From NCBI GenBank assembly GCA_004431415.1, contig QPMI01000341.1, positions 1 through 42,738 of the forward strand: a stretch of DNA of 42,738 nucleotides. The letters run 5' to 3'. The notes under the pieces were generated by a model. That model did no database searches, was not told the DNA's origin, and saw only the letters and a program-made list of their open reading frames with translations. Shown piece after piece: positions 30,763 through 40,472 of the stretch (the stretch's first letter is position 1; the number at the start of each line of letters is the position of its first letter). The stretch is from Cyanophora paradoxa (taxonomy: Eukaryota; Glaucocystophyceae; Cyanophorales; Cyanophoraceae). Position numbers and translations under genes: made by a program.

Positions 30763-33218
30763 ATGGCGGAAGATGAGATCCTGTTCTTCAATGCGGGCCG
30801 CGCGGTTGATGGCGAAGCAGGAGACGGCGCCATCGACTTTGAGGAGGCCCTCGAGGGCACGTTCCTCACAGACAGGCAGCTGGTGAGCGCCCAGCTCGCC
30901 GACTGCGTATGCCCGGCCGGGCGTACCGTTAAGGCCCCGATCTGGCCCCTGGCGCGACGCTCCGACTGAGGCCGCGCCGCGCTCCCCGCTGTTGACTGAT
31001 ACCTTGCATCGTGCCCGCAGCGAGAGCTCGCCGAGACCGAGGATCTCACCAGCGTAACCCATTTGGAGCTGATAGTGGACACCACAGTGACCAGCATGGG
31101 CAACCTGGGTGCTTAGGGGAACCATGCATTGCTTCCTCTTCGTCCAATTCAGCTCATGTGCTGCTCCGTCGCGCAGGCGAGCGGCTCCCCGCGCTCACGC
31201 AGCTCAAGCTCAACAACTCGCGGGTCCCCTCGCTGAGGTCCGCCGGCAGCTGCGGGCCCTGTGCCCCCTTTGCTGCGCTCCCAGCGCCCGAGTCCGCTTC
31301 GCCGGCAGGGACCTGGGAACGAGCATGTCGCGGCTGCGGGTGCTGTGGCTGGCGCGCTCAGAGCTGAAGGACCTGGCGGGGATCGGGGCGTTCGAGGGGA
31401 TCCGCGAGCTGTACCTCTCGTACAACGACATCAGCGACGTGACGCCGCTCGTCGGGCTCGACGAGCTCGAGGTCCTCGACCTCGAGGGGTGCGCCCCGCC
31501 CCGCCCCGGTGCCCCCGCCGCCGCCCCCGTGGCGCCGACGCCGGGCGCGCAGGAACTGCGTGTCGGACATGGAGCAGGTGCTGATGCTGGCGGCGTGCCC
31601 GAGGCTGGGGACGCTCTCGCTGGACTCCAACCCCGTGGCCGGCGCGGCCGAGTACCGTGCCACCGTCCTCGAGGGCATCCCCCAGCTCCAGTATCTCGAC
31701 GACTTCCCCAGGGACTCCGCGCCCCCCGTGCGCCCGCCCCGCCCCGCTCAGCCGCCGCCGCTGCCGGCGCCGCTGACGGGGGCGGGCGGGCAGCCGCCGG
31801 TGTCGGACGACGAGGACCTGCTGCTGGCGCACTCGCCGCTGCCGTTGGCCTCGCCGCGCCTCGCCTCGGCCCTCCACTCGCAGGCCGGCGAGGGCACCAT
31901 CACCGTCGCCGACGAGCGCAAGGCCCGCCCCGCCCCGCCCCGGGGCCGCGCGTGCGGGGCGGGGCGCCTGAGGGAGGGGGCGGGGCAGGTGGTGACCCTC
32001 GGGATCAAGTACGCCCGCCACGGCTTCGACGACGTCTACTTCTCCCTCCCAGGGTGCCCCCCGCCCCGCCGCGCCGCGCCGCGCCCCGGGGCCGACGCGG
32101 GGGCAGGCTGGAGGACTACATGGACGAGGCCTCGCCGGACTTCTCGGGCCCCGCCGCCGACGGCACGCGCCCCGCGCAGGGCGCCATGACCCCGCGCACC
32201 GCCCGCCCCATGTCCGCCGCCTACTCCCACCTCCCCCGCCGCCCCGGCACCGCCGCCCGCCCCGCCTCCGCCCTCCGCAAGCCCCTCGTCTCCGCCCCTC
32301 CCCCGGGCCCCCGCCTCGGCAGCGCCGTCCGCCCGGTCTCCTCGGGGCGGCCCGGGAGCGCCTCGTCGAACCGGCCGGGGAGCGGGGCCTCGGGCTCGGC
32401 GGGGCGGCCGGGGAGCGCGGGGGGCAGCCGGCTGAACCTGCCCCTCGACATCCACGGGGCGCGCGCGCACGACGCGGACGCGAGCAGCCAGCTCACGTAC
32501 GGCGCCGAGCAGCACCTCTGCGGCAACGCCGCCACCGCCCTCCGCACCGCCCGCGCCCGCCGCGGCTCCGGCGCCGAGACCGCCGTGCGCCCCGCCCGCC
32601 CGCCTTGTCCTTTCGCGCCGCCGATCAGGGCGCGGGGGCAGAGGGAGGGCCGTCGCCGCCGCAGGGGCGGGGACCGGGGGGGCGGCGGGGAGGGGCGGGG
32701 GCGCTGGGGGACGAGGAGGTGCTGTCGCACCTGCGGCAGTGGAAGATCGAGACGGCCTCGATCGCCCTCCAGGACTACGACGACAACGAGCTCGCCGACC
32801 TCCCCGCCTCCGGCGGCGCCAGCCCCAGCCCGCGCCCCTCTCCCGGACCCGGGCCCCTCCCAACGGCGCGCCCCCGCTCCCCCGCGCCGCCCGCCCTCGG
32901 GCTCGCCGCCGGGCAGCCCGGGGCCGGCGGGGGCGGACTACCTCGAGACGGCCGCCTCGGGCTCGTCGCGGGCGGGGGCCCCGCCGCCGCTGCCGCCCGC
33001 CGCCCGCCCTCCTCGGCGCGCTCGAGCGGGAGCAGCGACGGGGGCAGCGCGCGCGACGGGTACGCCCCGTCATCGACGCCTTCGCCGAGCGGGGGCCGCC
33101 CCCGCCCGTGCCGCCCCGGCCCCCGCTGCCCCGCCCGCCCGCCCCCCTCCGCTCCGAGGCCGAGCCGCCGGTCGTCCCCCCCAAGCCCCCGCCGCGGCCT
33201 GCCCACCTCCGCACCTAG
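30763..33218 (+). CDS. LRRC56: LRRC56/ODA8-like leucine-rich repeat protein
   Basis: Homolog of the factor that, in green algae and animals, works with intraflagellar transport to deliver outer dynein arms to cilia. Exon 1 ends FEEALEGTFLTDRQL; exon 2 continues RELAETEDLTSVTHLELIVD and TTVTSMGNLG. LRR units follow at about residues 75-190: LPALTQLKLNNSRVPSL, LRVLWLARSELKDLAGI, IRELYLSYNDISDVTPLVGL, ELEVLDLEGNCVSDMEQV, ending in the LRR cap YRATVLEGIPQLQYLDDFP. A diagnostic post-LRR motif, SSQLTYGAEQHLCGNAATAL, lies near 32480-32540. The rest is Arg/Pro/Ser-rich (TARPMSAAY, SGRPGSASS), then LRQWKIETASIALQDYDDNE, ending PPPRPAHLRT at 33218. Frame and motif order fit the family. Confidence 0.9.
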
Positions 33219-33321
33219 CCAGCACAGCCGCCCCCGCCGTCTTTCCAAAGCAGGAGCTGCTCGCCACACAGGGGGCGCGGCCGCACAAGGGGCGGGGGCG
33301 GCGGGGGCGGGGCGCTCGGGA

Positions 33322-34449
33322 TCAGTCGTCGTCCTCGGCGATCTCCTCGCCGTCGGCGTCGCCGCCCTCGCCGGGCTCGCGGAAGCTCTCGATGGACGAG
33401 TCCGCGCTGCTCCACATGCACACCGGCACTAGCCGGAACTCCGACATCTTCACCCCGAACGTTTTCTGTGGCGGCGTGAGGGCAGGGGGCCGAGGCGGAG
33501 GGCCGGCGCCGCGCACCAGGAGCTTGGCCTGCTCGGGGTTCAACGCCTGGCCCTTCGTGCAGACGGTGTAGTCGCCCAGCAGTTGGATCACGCCTGCGCG
33601 GCCGGTTGGGCGCAGCGAGGGCTTGGGGCGCGGCGCGGCGCGGACCGTTCTTGAGGAGCGTGGGCATGCCGAGCTTCCTGAGGTAGGGCTCGAGGGACCC
33701 CGGCTGGTTCTCCAGCGGCCCCTCGTTGAACACGACGTCTTCCGTCGCCACGAAGCCCGCCCGCGCGAAGTCCTCGTCCTTGTACTCCTCTGTGAACCTA
33801 GCTCGGCGGCGTCAAGCGCTGGGGCGGGCGAGGCGCCGGCGGTTGCTCCCAGGCCCCGGCCCCGCATTGTGCGCACTTCAGGACCTCCTCCTTCGACATA
33901 TTCGTGAAGAACAGCCCGCACTGTCCCGTGACCCGCTGCCGCGAACGTCAGCGGCGAGCTCGAGCTCTGGGCCCGGGGGGCGCGAACCTTGCCAAGCTCG
34001 CTCAGCCCTGTCCTTTGCTCGTCCTCCTCAGATTTGCCCAGCGCCAGCTGCATGACCTTGTTCTTGCCGAGGAAGAACCTGCGCCCGCCGACGGCGCGAG
34101 CGTACGCGCTTAGCGCTGCCGATCGGAGCCGCGGGGCACGCAGCGCTGCGTACCTGCTAGGTTTCAACCGGTCTCGGACCTCCTTGAGCTTTGCGTTGCG
34201 CATGTTCTCGAACGAGAAGACCCATATGTTGGAGAACTCCTCTATGCAGGCGCGGATGCGCTCGACGAGATCCTCTTTCCTCTCGCGTCCCTTCTTCTCA
34301 GTCTGTGTGAGCGAGACTGCGCCAGCGGTGCAGCGCGCTCTGGTTAGCGCTTCAATCGCTTGGAGGCCGATCGCGACCCGCCCGCGCCGTGGCCCGATGA
34401 ATCGCGCCCGCGCATGCGCACCTTTCAGATTGCGCCTGGACTTCGGCAT
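33322..34449 (-). CDS. MRTO4: mRNA turnover protein 4 (MRT4), 60S assembly factor
   Basis: Nucleolar paralog of stalk protein P0 that holds the P-stalk site on pre-60S particles until P0 replaces it. Exon 1 begins MPKSRRNLK (ATG 34449). Then VSLTQTEKKGRERKEDLVER, FSNIWVFSFENMRNAKLKEV, FFLGKNKVMQLALGKSEEDE, GLFFTNMSKEEVLK, FTEEYKDEDFARAGFVATED, YLRKLGMPTLLKNGVIQLLG and MSEFRLVPVCMWSS. It ends with the acidic tail typical of the family (DADGEEIAEDDD). Introns are GT-AG, mostly GTGCG, and one carries CTGACG before its acceptor. It converges on LRRC56 with 103 bp between stops. Complete by family comparison. Confidence 0.95.
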   Translation of the reverse strand: MPKSRRNLKGAHARARFIGPRRGRVAIGLQAIEALTRARCTAGAVSLTQTEKKGRERKEDLVERIRACIEEFSNIWVFSFENMRNAKLKEVRDRLKPSRYAALRAPRLRSAALSAYARAVGGRRFFLGKNKVMQLALGKSEEDEQRTGLSELGKVRAPRAQSSSSPLTFAAAGHGTVRAVLHEYVEGGGPEVRTMRGRGLGATAGASPAPALDAAELGSQRSTRTRTSRGRASWRRKTSCSTRGRWRTSRGPSSPTSGSSACPRSSRTVRAAPRPKPSLRPTGRAGVIQLLGDYTVCTKGQALNPEQAKLLVRGAGPPPRPPALTPPQKTFGVKMSEFRLVPVCMWSSADSSIESFREPGEGGDADGEEIAEDDD

Positions 34450-35693
34450 CGCGCCGCTTGATCTAGACCTGGTTGCTGTCTGCGGGGGGGGTATGTGCGC
34501 CGATGCACCAGCGGGCCGGGGGATCGCGGATCATCGGATTAATCGGCCTTGGGGAAAGGAGAGGCCCTTAGGTCTGTGCCTATCTTGTGTCAAACTTCAA
34601 CTTGATTTTATAGACAAAATTTTTGGACCTAGGTACCCATTTTCGACCCTAGGGAGCACGATGGCGGCGCTACTTTTCAAATGTGACACCTCTAACAAGC
34701 ACTAACAGCACGTACGAACGAAATTGTTCGCGTGAAGCCCGATCGCCATTGGCCAAAAAGCTCAATCGCCCCATTCACGGACAAGCGCAAATATCATTGG
34801 CTTCCAGCTTGCTTCCCCTTCGCCGATGGAAATTGCAAAAAGCCTCTGTACCCGGCTGGTAGGCTGGAGTCACCGCGGCCGTGCACGTGACCGAGCCGCG
34901 CGCGTCACGCGTCGCTTCGCTCAGCTCAGAGTCACTGCAGCTGATATCGATATACGCGTACGATCGACTCGGTACGAGACCGCCACGCGCGCGGCGCGCG
35001 CGGCGTGGCGCAGTGGCGCACCGTGGCGCCGGCACGAATCGCTGGCGCTAGCTAGACCAAGCTACTAGGCTAGAAGCTACTAGGCTACTAGGCGGCGTAC
35101 AGCCGCGTACTACGGTAGTCCTCTCCGGGCTCAACAGCTGCAGCAGTAAATATATATACTAGTAATAACCGCGCGCGGTTGCGGGCCCCCGTACGCGTTC
35201 TAAAAACAAAGAGCGGCCACCCTCACGCCTTGAGTCCCCAAGACCCAAGGCCACTCCTGCTCCGCAGGGACTCGCTTGTTGTCGACGTCGGATATCGATC
35301 GGATTGTCGGATCGCTGAATCGACTAGCGCTCAGACTCCGGATTCAATTGTGCTCTTCCGATTTCTTCTTCTTCCTCTCTGATGACCACGGCACGCGCCA
35401 AGCCCCTCCTAAAACTCGGACAATCACCAAAAGCGAGTGGAGTGACGTCGGCTGTGGAACACTCACAGGAACAAAAGGGCAGGCGCTCTGAGGGGGCGGA
35501 TTCGGAATCGGACAATCACTAAAACTGGAGTGACGTCGGCTGTGGAACACTCACAGGAACAAAAGGGCAGGCGCTCTGAGGGGGCGGATTCGGAAAGGAT
35601 GGTGCGTCGGAAAAGCGGTGGATTGATAAGGGGGATTCGGCGGAAAATGCGGTTGGAAGCGAGCGGGAAAGAGTTGAAGGGCGAAAGGCCGGA
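34450..35693. other. Long intergenic region with lower GC and repeats
   Basis: Between the MRT4 start and the RAB23 stop. It contains TTTTATAGACAAAATTTTTGG (about 34594-34614), CTACTAGG-type short repeats at about 35058-35092, a TACTACGGTAGT element at 35108-35119 and TATATATACTAGT near 35151. The right part holds the 69-bp duplication listed separately. No coding exon found. The left part is probably the MRT4 promoter. Confidence 0.5.
35438..35594. repeat. 69-bp direct duplication with TGACGTCG
   Basis: 35438-35506 and 35526-35594 are identical over 69 bp by eye, spaced 88 bp apart. Each begins TGGAGTGACGTCGGC and ends GGGGCGGATTCGGA. A shared TCGGACAATCAC precedes each copy, so the tandem unit is about 90 bp. 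TGACGTCG is a CRE-like bZIP half site. The array lies 100 bp downstream of the RAB23 stop. Confidence 0.93.
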
Positions 35694-37068
35694 TCACAGG
35701 ATGGTGCAATCCATAAGCTTCTTTTTCTTCTTTCCCTTGGTTCGCTGTATCGATGGCCGCTCGAGGCGGAAGGGCGCGTCGGGGTCGTGCGGCTTGGGCG
35801 CCCGTGGCTGCGCTGCCTGCGCCTGCAGCTGCGCTACCTGCTGCAGCGCCGCTGCCTGCGCCGGCGTGGGCGTCGCCGACTGCGGCGCGCTAGAGAGCAT
35901 CGCCGGGGCAGGAGGCGCGATCCCCTGCGCCTGCGCTGACGCCGCAGCTGCTGCTTGCCTGGCCGCCCCTGCTGCGCTTGCCTCCGCTTGCGATGCTGCT
36001 GCTGCTGCCGCCGCCGCGGCCCCGTTTGCGGTCGGAAGGGAGGGCGCTGCCGCGGCAGCGGTCGGAAGCTTGCCTGCCGGAACGCGTTTGTGTTTGGCAG
36101 CAGACAAAAGGGGAATGGACCTGGACCTACCAATCTGGGGCTGCTGCTTGGGGGGTGCAGCGGCTTCGATGGCGGCACCCTGGTTCTTCCGCGTGATGAA
36201 CTGCGTTGCCAAGTACTCGAAAACTGCATCGATTGTCATTTCGGCTCCACGACGCAGCAGAGCGGAGGCGCACCTTCTGTTACGTTCAGATTCTCCTTCA
36301 CGCACATACGGTAGAACCGCATGTTCAGCTTGCGTGCCGTCTCCTCTGCCTCTTCCCTGCGAACGCGCGGAGGTCAGCAAACACGTGTAGGCACCGCATC
36401 GGCACGCGCACTTGGTGACCACGGCCTGGTCGAGGAGGTCCACCTTGTTCTGCACAAGCGCCATCGCTATCGGTCCGCACTCAGCCTCAACCTTGCGCTT
36501 CCAGTTCTCCACAGCCTCGAAGGACTCCCGGTCCGTCGTGGAGAACGCAATGACACAAGCGCCGGCGCCTGAGTTAAAAGAGATCCAATGAGAAGAAGCT
36601 CGGGGTATAGGCGTGGCGGAGCGCGGCGGGCTAAGGGCTGCAAGGGTTAGAATTGATCCACCTCGATAGTAGGTTCGAGTAATTGCATCGAACTCCTCCT
36701 GGCCGGCTGTATCCCAGAGCATCATCTTTACGGTCTCGCCGAGCGCTGGTATGTAGTGTTCCTTCTCCAGGAAGTCTACTCCGATGGTCTTCTTGTATCC
36801 ATCGGTCCACTCGCCCTTCCCGAAGCGCTTGATCATAGAGGTCTTGCCGATGCCTGCGGAAAGTGCGCCACTGAGCAGCTTGCACCATACAGCGCAAAGG
36901 GCACCCGCTAGCTCCGTGCCGCACCTCCATTGCCAACAACGATGACCTTGACGGCCGCTGCGAAAAGAAGCATGTCAGAACGCATCTAGCAACACCGGCA
37001 CCCGCACTGGGGCCGCGGCGCCCCACTGCACAGCGAGCCGACGCACTCTCAAAGTCCTCCTCGTACAT
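35694..37068 (-). CDS. RAB23: RAB23-like small GTPase with Ala-rich extension
   Basis: Membrane-traffic GTPase linked to cilia in other eukaryotes. Exon 1 is 22 nt (37068-37047, MYEEDFE plus one base). Exon 2 then gives VKVIVVGNGGIGKTSMIKRF (P-loop). Next come KKTIGVDFLEKE (switch I), MMLWDTAGQEEFDAITRTYY (switch II), RGAGACVIAFSTTDRESFEA and VQNKVDLLDQA (NKxD). The TTDRESFEAV block and the run KKTIGVDFLE are typical of RAB23 rather than other Rabs. The C-terminal tail is far longer than in animals: Ala, Gln and Pro-rich (36170-35800), then a polybasic KGKKKKKLMD and CTIL, a single-Cys CaaX box predicting geranylgeranylation. Start choice is supported by the P-loop frame. The tail is what is unusual. 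Confidence 0.92.
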
Positions 37069-37218
37069 CCTGAGCCCGCAGCGCCCAGCTGCTGCGACTA
37101 TACGCTGATCGCGCTTCTACGTTCCGTTCGATTTCCGCTGCGGCGAGCGACCTGCTCTTCCGTTGCTTCCTTTCCCTGGGTACGAGTGCGGAGTCGATCG
37201 AGCTCGAAGACCTGCCCA
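37069..37218. promoter_or_regulatory. Divergent promoter region, RAB23 / RETICULATA-like
   Basis: 150 bp between start codons on opposite strands. Both promoters and 5' UTRs must fit here unless there are upstream exons. No clear TATA box. Confidence 0.5.
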
Positions 37219-40164
37219 ATGGCGGCCTTCGCGGTTCCCGTGTTCGGGGGAGCCGGCAGCGAGACGAGCGGCCTGTGCTCCCTCCGGTGCAGTCTGTGCA
37301 AGCGCGCCGGCCACCGTCGCTTCGACAGTCGTCCTGATCCGTCGATCGGCGTCCGGTTCGTGTCGGACGAGTGCTTGCGTTCTTCGGCGGTCTTTGCCGC
37401 GCCCGCGGCGAGGTCGTTTGGTCGGAGGACCAGAGCGGTCTCCGCTGGTCAAGCGGGTCCTCGCTCCGGCCTGTCCGTTCTTGCAAGTATGCAGGGCTCG
37501 GAGGACGCACCCAACCAGGCCGATCGGCCCGGCGTCGAAGACGGCGCAACGCGCGGGCCGAATCCCGCCAACGCTATCCAGCCCGGCGCGGATCAACGTG
37601 ACGCAGGCCGAAAGGTTTCTAAAGAAGCTTCAGCGGGTGGCGGCGGCAACAGCGGAGGTGCCGGTGGCGGCTCGGGCGGCGGGAAGGGCGACGGGAACCA
37701 CGATGACGACGAGTGGCTGCGATCACTCTTCAACGTGGCGCGTGAGCAGGCGAGCGGGGTAGCGTCAGCGTCGGATGCGGCGCTCCCGCAGATCGCGGAG
37801 CTGCACTGGCTCCTGCGGCCGCTGCTCCGCGTGCCGATGGCCGCCGCGCTGCTCGTCGACCGCGTCTCGGAGGACCGCTACTTCCTCTACAAGCTCGCCG
37901 TCCAGGCGCGCCCCCCGCGCCGCCCCGTGGTCTCACCGGCCCCGCTGACACCGCCGGCGCAGCTGGCGACGGGCATCCTGATCCGGATGGGGGCGGAGAA
38001 GGGGCGGCGGCAGGACCAGTTCCGGAACGAATGGGAGGCGGCTTTCGCGCGCATCTTCGTCACGGGCGTCATCACCGACTTCCTCCTCGTGCGCCCGGCC
38101 GCCGGCGCCGCCCCCGCTGCGCCCCCCGCCCCGCCCGGCCCAGCCGACGCCCCCCGCAGGTCTGGCTGCTCGCCCCCGCCGTCATGAGCTCGATGGACGT
38201 CGTGCCCCCGGCCACCGGCGGCGGCCAGCCCCGCGCCCCCAAACCTCTCGCCTCCATGCCCCGCCCCCCTAGCCCGAGGGAGCTGGCGAGCATGATCCGG
38301 CGGCCGGCGAGCCCCGGGCAGGCGACGGCGGCGGCGGCGGCGAGCGCGGAGCAGACGTGGCAGCAGTTCCAGGCGTACGCGCGGACGCTGCCGGCGCACG
38401 TCTTCCAGCGGGCGGTGACGGTGGCGGGCCCGTCGGGGGTGACGCGCGTGCCGATCACGGAGTCGGCGCGGGTCGGGTGCTACCTGTACCGGGCGATGCA
38501 GCTCGCCGTGGGCGGCGCGGCGGCCTCCCTCGCCGGCACCGCCGTCACCCTCGCCCTCGTCTCCCTCACCCGCTTCCGCCGCTTCGCCTGGCGCCTCCTC
38601 GGCGCCCGCGGCGCCGTCCGCGGCGGCAACCGGGCCACCATGCGCGCCCCGCCCCGCCCCCCCTGCCCGCCCCGGCGCCCCGCCCTGACGCGGCGCAGGG
38701 CGAACTGGATGCGGCGGGCGCTGGTGCAGGGCTGGGTGCTGGCCGGCTCGTGCCACCTGCGCCAGCAGCTGCTGGCGGGGGCCGAGCGGCTGATCGTGGA
38801 CGAGCGGCTGCCGTGGCCGTGGGTGGAGCGGGTGCGGGGCTGGGGCCTGCAGCGCTGGGGCCCGAGCTGGGGCGGCGAGGGCGTCCTCCTCGCCCTCATG
38901 GCCGTCCGCGTCGTCAACTGCGTCTTCGACGAGGCCCGCCCGCCCCGCCCCGCCCGCCCCTGCCCCGCCCCCGCGCTGAGAGGCGGGGCAGAACCGCTGG
39001 TTCGACTACATGCGGGGGACGGGGGTGGAGGAGGCGAAGCGGACGGGCGGCTCGGTGATCTCGCAGGTGATCGAAGAGTACGGGGACGTGCCGGGCCCCT
39101 TCGCCCAGGTCCTCCTCCCCCTCGCCCGCCTCCCCGGCGCCCACGACGACGACGAGGAGGGCGACGCCAGCTACGACGCCCGCGAGGCCCGCCCCGCCCC
39201 GCCCGCCCCGCACCCCGCGCCCCCGAACCCGCCCCCGCCCGCAGATCCAGGTCCTCCCGCAGCCGCAGACGCCGGCCCCGCTCCCCACGCCGGGCGGCCC
39301 CGTGCCCATCCCTCAGCCCATCGCCCCCGGCGTCTTCACCTACCAGGTCCCCTCCGGCGCCCGCCCCGGTGCTCCGCCGGGCCCCGCCCCGCCCGGGCCC
39401 GGGCCCCGCCCGGCCCAAGCCCGCCCTGGGGCAGCCGGCACCGCCCCGGCCGGCCAGGCCCCGCTCTCCCGAACGCCCGTGCCGCCGCCGCCGCCGCCGG
39501 CGCCCATCCCAAGATCGAGACGCCGCCCCCACCCCGCCCGCATCCCGGCCTCGGTCGCCGACAAGCCACCGCCCCTCCTGCCGCTCCTCCGGCGCCCGCC
39601 CCGCCCCCGCCCCGCCCCGCCCCGCCGCCGGCCCCGCTCCTGCCCCGGCCGCTGCCCCAGCCGCCCCCGCTGCCCCGCGGCCCGCTGCCCCGGCCGCTCC
39701 CGCCCCTTCCAAGCCAGCGACGCCCCCGCCGCGGCGCCTCCTCGACCCCGGCCGCCGCCGCCGCCCCAGCCCCGGCCGCTGCGCAGCGGCCCGTCAGCAC
39801 GCCAGGGAAGCCCCCGTGGGAGCCCCCGCCCGCCTGCCCCGGGCCAGGCCGCCCCGCCAAGGCCGCCCGCGCCGCGGCCCGCCGCGCCCTCGGCCGCTGC
39901 GCCTCGCCCGCCCGCCGCAGCACCGGCACGCCCCGCTCCAGCCCCCGCGGCACCTCGGCCCGGGCCCCCGCCGCCGCCGCGCCGCGGCCTCCGGCCCCTC
40001 GACCCGCCGCACCTGCTCCCGCGGCACCCAGGCCAGCCGCCCCGCCGCCCAGGGCCCCTGCTCCGGCCCCGGCCCCCGGCCCCGCGGCTGCGCCCAAGCC
40101 TGCAACCCCGCGGCCAGCTGCCCCTGCCTCCGCCCCGGCCGCCGCAGGCGCCCGGCGGCAATGA
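37219..40164 (+). CDS. RETICULATA-related (DUF3411) plastid membrane protein
   Basis: The family sits in chloroplast envelopes in plants and affects leaf and plastid development; its biochemistry is not established. The ATG at 37219 opens an N terminus rich in Arg/Ser/Ala (AVFAAPAARSFGRRTRAVSA) that may be a transit peptide. Core motifs: EDRYFLYKLAVQLATGILIR, FVTGVITDFLLVWLLAPAVM, LPAHVFQRAV, VGCYLYRAMQLAVGGAAASL, VQGWVLAGSCHLRQQLLAGA and EGVLLALMAVRVVNCVFDEA. Introns at 37906-37962 (GC donor, CTGAC) and about 38086-38159 are phase-compatible. After FDYMRGTGVEEAKRTGGSVI the protein has an acidic stretch and a long Ala/Pro-rich tail ending APASAPAAAGARRQ. The tail is absent from plant relatives as I know them. 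Intron placement in the tail is uncertain. Confidence 0.83.
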
Positions 40165-40472
40165 TAGAGTTCGGCGCGCTTGGCTTTGCTAGTGGAAAGG
40201 ATCAGTAATAGCATACGTTGCGTTGAGTGCATTTTGACGAAACACGCGATGCGTGGCCGCGGCGCGCGCGCGCTTGACTTCAATGCCAATAATTCACTAC
40301 CCGTCCTGGGCGGACTTGTCGCAAGCTCTCGCCGGCGCCAGACTCGGACTTGCGATTGCCCGCGACATTAGCAACTTGCACTGCGCTCCAATATCGTAGC
40401 ATCTGGCCCGCCAGCCATCCGACGCATTGAAGTGCTTCACACGGAACCGCGGGCCAGGTGGCCTGGCAGACT
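40165..40472. other. Intergenic region
   Basis: 308 bp of moderate GC between two same-strand genes. It presumably holds the 3' UTR of the RETICULATA-like gene and the promoter of the C2 gene. No element recognised. Confidence 0.4.
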
